Part shown: positions 4,670 through 5,551 of the stretch, in pieces
How positions within the stretch are numbered: the stretch's first letter is position 1
Layout: each line of letters begins with the position of its first letter
Source: an uncultured Corynebacterium sp.
GTDB lineage: Bacteria > Actinomycetota > Actinomycetes > Mycobacteriales > Mycobacteriaceae
Length of the DNA stretch: 5,551 nt
Assembly (NCBI RefSeq): GCF_943912665.1
Contig: NZ_CALTVG010000099.1
Coordinates: 1-5,551 of the forward strand
Direction: 5' to 3'
The notes under the pieces: generated by a model
The model's input: only the letters and a program-made list of their open reading frames with translations
The model's database searches: none
Told to the model about the DNA's origin: nothing
Position numbers and translations under genes: made by a program

Positions 4670-5135
4670 ACCCGCAGAGGGGCTGGTACGCGCGGAGGCC
4701 CGCATGCGCCGCGCCCTGAAGGTTGCGCGCACCACGCCGGCGGGGGATATCCCGGTAGGTGCCGTGCTATACGACGCCTCCGGTAGAGAACTCGCCACCG
4801 GCGTTAACCGCCGCGAGCAGCTCAATGACCCCACCGCGCATGCGGAGGTGGACGCCATCCGCCAGGCGGTGCACGTGCACGGCGATGGCTGGCGATTGGA
4901 GGGCTGCGAGCTGGTTGTCACCTTGGAGCCGTGCGCCATGTGTGCGGGCGCGATTCAGGCTTCCCGGGTGTCCTCGGTGGTCTTTGGTGCCTTTGAACCT
5001 AAGACGGGGGCATGCGGCTCGCTTGTCGACGTCCTCCGCGCCCCCGGCGCCCTCCACGTTCCCGAGGTACGCGGCGGAGTGCTGGAGGGAGAGTGCGCGA
5101 CCATGCTCACCGATTTCTTCGGTGGAATTCGCTGA
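4659..5135 (+). CDS. tadA: tRNA-specific adenosine deaminase TadA
   Basis: 158 residues from the ATG at 4659. TadA deaminates the wobble adenosine A34 of tRNA-Arg(ACG) to inosine so that the tRNA can read CGU, CGC and CGA. The zinc-dependent deaminase motifs are complete: HAE at 61-63 (zinc ligand His61, proton shuttle Glu63) and PCAMC at 91-95 (zinc ligands Cys92 and Cys95). D-I-P-V-G-A-V (30-36) and FGAFEPKTGACGSLVDVLR (109-127) are typical TadA segments. The open frame runs further upstream without a stop, but that part lies inside the preceding gene in another frame and is not coding. The chosen ATG leaves 15 residues before MRRAL, close to the E. coli enzyme, where MRHAL follows a short N-terminal helix start. 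An internal ATG at 4704 has a better ribosome binding site (GGAGG, 4694-4698) but would cut that helix. Length is normal. Confidence 0.95.
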   Translation: MALKPAEGLVRAEARMRRALKVARTTPAGDIPVGAVLYDASGRELATGVNRREQLNDPTAHAEVDAIRQAVHVHGDGWRLEGCELVVTLEPCAMCAGAIQASRVSSVVFGAFEPKTGACGSLVDVLRAPGALHVPEVRGGVLEGECATMLTDFFGGIR

Positions 5136-5145
5136 GAGCGAATGC

Positions 5146-5158
5146 GGGCTACGAGCCC
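5146..5158 (+). terminator. Weak hairpin after tadA
   Basis: GGGCT (5146-5150) pairs with AGCCC (5154-5158) around ACG, 10 bases after the tadA stop. The stem is short and no T-run follows, so at best it is a leaky terminator between tadA and the CsbD-like gene. Confidence 0.3.
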
Positions 5159-5179
5159 TCCAATAACCTCCGAATCGGG

Positions 5180-5190
5180 TGTAGGCTGGG
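5180..5190 (+). promoter_or_regulatory. Possible -10 region of the CsbD-like gene
   Basis: TGTAGGCTGG includes a TAnnnT hexamer (TAGGCT, 5182-5187) preceded by TG and followed by GG, like corynebacterial -10 regions. It would give a leader of about 35 bases. No good -35 is seen 16-18 bases upstream, so an activator or an alternative sigma factor is possible but not shown. Confidence 0.35.
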
Positions 5191-5228
5191 GGCCACATCA
5201 GAAACGCTGATAGATAAAGGAGAAAACT

Positions 5229-5426
5229 ATGGGTGACTTCGAGAACAAGAAGGACGAGTTCGTCGGCAAGGCCAAGGAAGCTGCCGGCGACGTGACTGAC
5301 AACGAGAACCTGGAGAACGAGGGTAAGGCCGACCAGGTCACCTCTGAGGCTAAGCAGAAGGCTTCCGACGCCGTCGAGGGCATCAAGGATAAGGCCAACG
5401 AGGTCATCGGTAACCTCAAGGACTAA
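5229..5426 (+). CDS. CsbD-family small stress-type protein
   Basis: 65 residues, with a strong ribosome binding site AAGGAG (5217-5222) 6 bases before the ATG. The protein is highly charged and hydrophilic, lacks Cys and Trp, and is almost entirely predicted helix. Its N-terminus (F-E-N-K-K-D-E-F-V-G-K-A-K-E-A-A-G) and the C-terminal part (KDKANEVIGNLKD) carry the K-G/V-x-K-E-x-x-G pattern of CsbD-like proteins. In Bacillus, csbD is under the general-stress sigma factor; the molecular role of the family is unknown. Codons are strongly biased to C-ending or G-ending preferred forms (AAG, AAC, GAG, GAC), more than in the neighbours, which fits high expression. It appears to be a single-gene unit: a possible -10 at 5182 and a strong terminator right after the gene. 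Confidence 0.88.
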   Translation: MGDFENKKDEFVGKAKEAAGDVTDNENLENEGKADQVTSEAKQKASDAVEGIKDKANEVIGNLKD

Positions 5427-5446
5427 CTCCTAGCCTTAAAGAGCTG

Positions 5447-5484
5447 AATCGCTGCCCCCGCCGCCTGGCGTGGGCAGCGATTTT
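5447..5484 (+). terminator. Strong intrinsic terminator of the CsbD-like gene
   Basis: AATCGCTGCCC (5447-5457) pairs perfectly with GGGCAGCGATT (5472-5482). After one mismatch the stem continues with CGCC (5459-5462) against GGCG (5467-5470), closing a four-base loop. TTTT (5481-5484) ends the arm. It lies 21 bases after the CsbD stop and separates that gene from the tRNA. Confidence 0.88.
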
Positions 5485-5510
5485 GTCGCTCGGGGCGACT
5501 CCCGTAATCT
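5483..5510 (+). promoter_or_regulatory. Candidate tRNA-Ser promoter
   Basis: TTGTCG (5483-5488), a 16-base spacer and TAATCT (5505-5510) lie 7 bases before the first base of the mature tRNA. This predicts almost no 5' leader. The -35 begins inside the T-run of the preceding terminator, and GTCGC/GCGAC (5485-5489/5495-5499) can form a small hairpin in the spacer. The TAATCT hexamer is the same as that proposed for the tadA-associated gene. Confidence 0.42.
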
Positions 5511-5517
5511 GGAACGC

Positions 5518-5551
5518 GGTGGCGTGTCCGAGCGGCCGAAGGTGATCGCCT
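5518..5551 (+). tRNA. tRNA-Ser, 5' part only (cut by window end)
   Basis: The visible 34 bases fit a class II serine tRNA: acceptor strand GGTGGCG (5518-5524), TG at positions 8-9, then a D arm TCC-GAGCGGCCGAA-GG of the form typical of bacterial tRNA-Ser. The descending anticodon-stem strand ATCGC (5545-5549) and C32-T33 follow. The window stops at the base before the anticodon, so the isoacceptor cannot be read, and the variable arm and 3' half are not seen. Confidence 0.85.

Noticed and set aside
4151..4939. Long - strand frame (262 codons) opposite the tadA-associated gene and tadA
   Set aside because: The + strand genes have clear family motifs. The antisense frame has no recognisable domain and would cover the divergent promoter.

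Overview
The window looks like a chromosomal segment of a high-GC actinobacterium, most likely a Corynebacterium. The main reason is the gene order: a TyrA without ACT domain, divergent from a 'tRNA adenosine deaminase-associated' gene, then tadA, a CsbD-like gene and a serine tRNA. Start codons sitting directly behind -10 hexamers, as in leaderless transcripts, fit the same group. The genus is inferred from gene families and order; no search was run.

Left part (1-2766, all + strand). The window opens inside a META/HslJ-like gene, followed by a hairpin and a strong candidate terminator (483-514). Next come three tightly packed genes. The first is a polytopic membrane protein of the DUF418/DUF1624 acyltransferase-like group (543-1448). 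The second is a membrane-anchored trypsin-fold serine protease (1448-2566), whose ATG overlaps the previous stop by one base. The third is a 62-residue membrane protein (2578-2766). They look like one transcription unit making cell-envelope proteins.

Middle (2767-3097). This is a convergent intergenic stretch of about 330 bases with no credible protein gene. It is packed with short direct and inverted repeats: G-loop hairpins, two of them related at a 42-base offset with a covarying inner stem, a perfect 15-bp inverted repeat that competes with them, a pair of C-rich 15-mers and a 14-base tandem repeat. It is the least explained part of the window.

Right part (3098-5551). tyrA, for the dehydrogenase step of tyrosine synthesis, runs on the - strand. 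Only 39 bases separate its GTG from the ATG of the divergent tadA-associated gene, and overlapping, apparently leaderless promoters can be drawn in both directions. The acidic tadA-associated protein and TadA (tRNA A34-to-inosine deaminase) overlap by 11 bases and probably form one unit. A CsbD-like gene with its own ribosome binding site and a strong terminator follows. The window ends inside a tRNA-Ser, at the base just before the anticodon.

Nothing here amounts to a demonstrated new system. The items most worth a second look are the intergenic hairpin array, the divergent leaderless promoter and the Met/Gly/Pro-rich insertion inside the protease domain.
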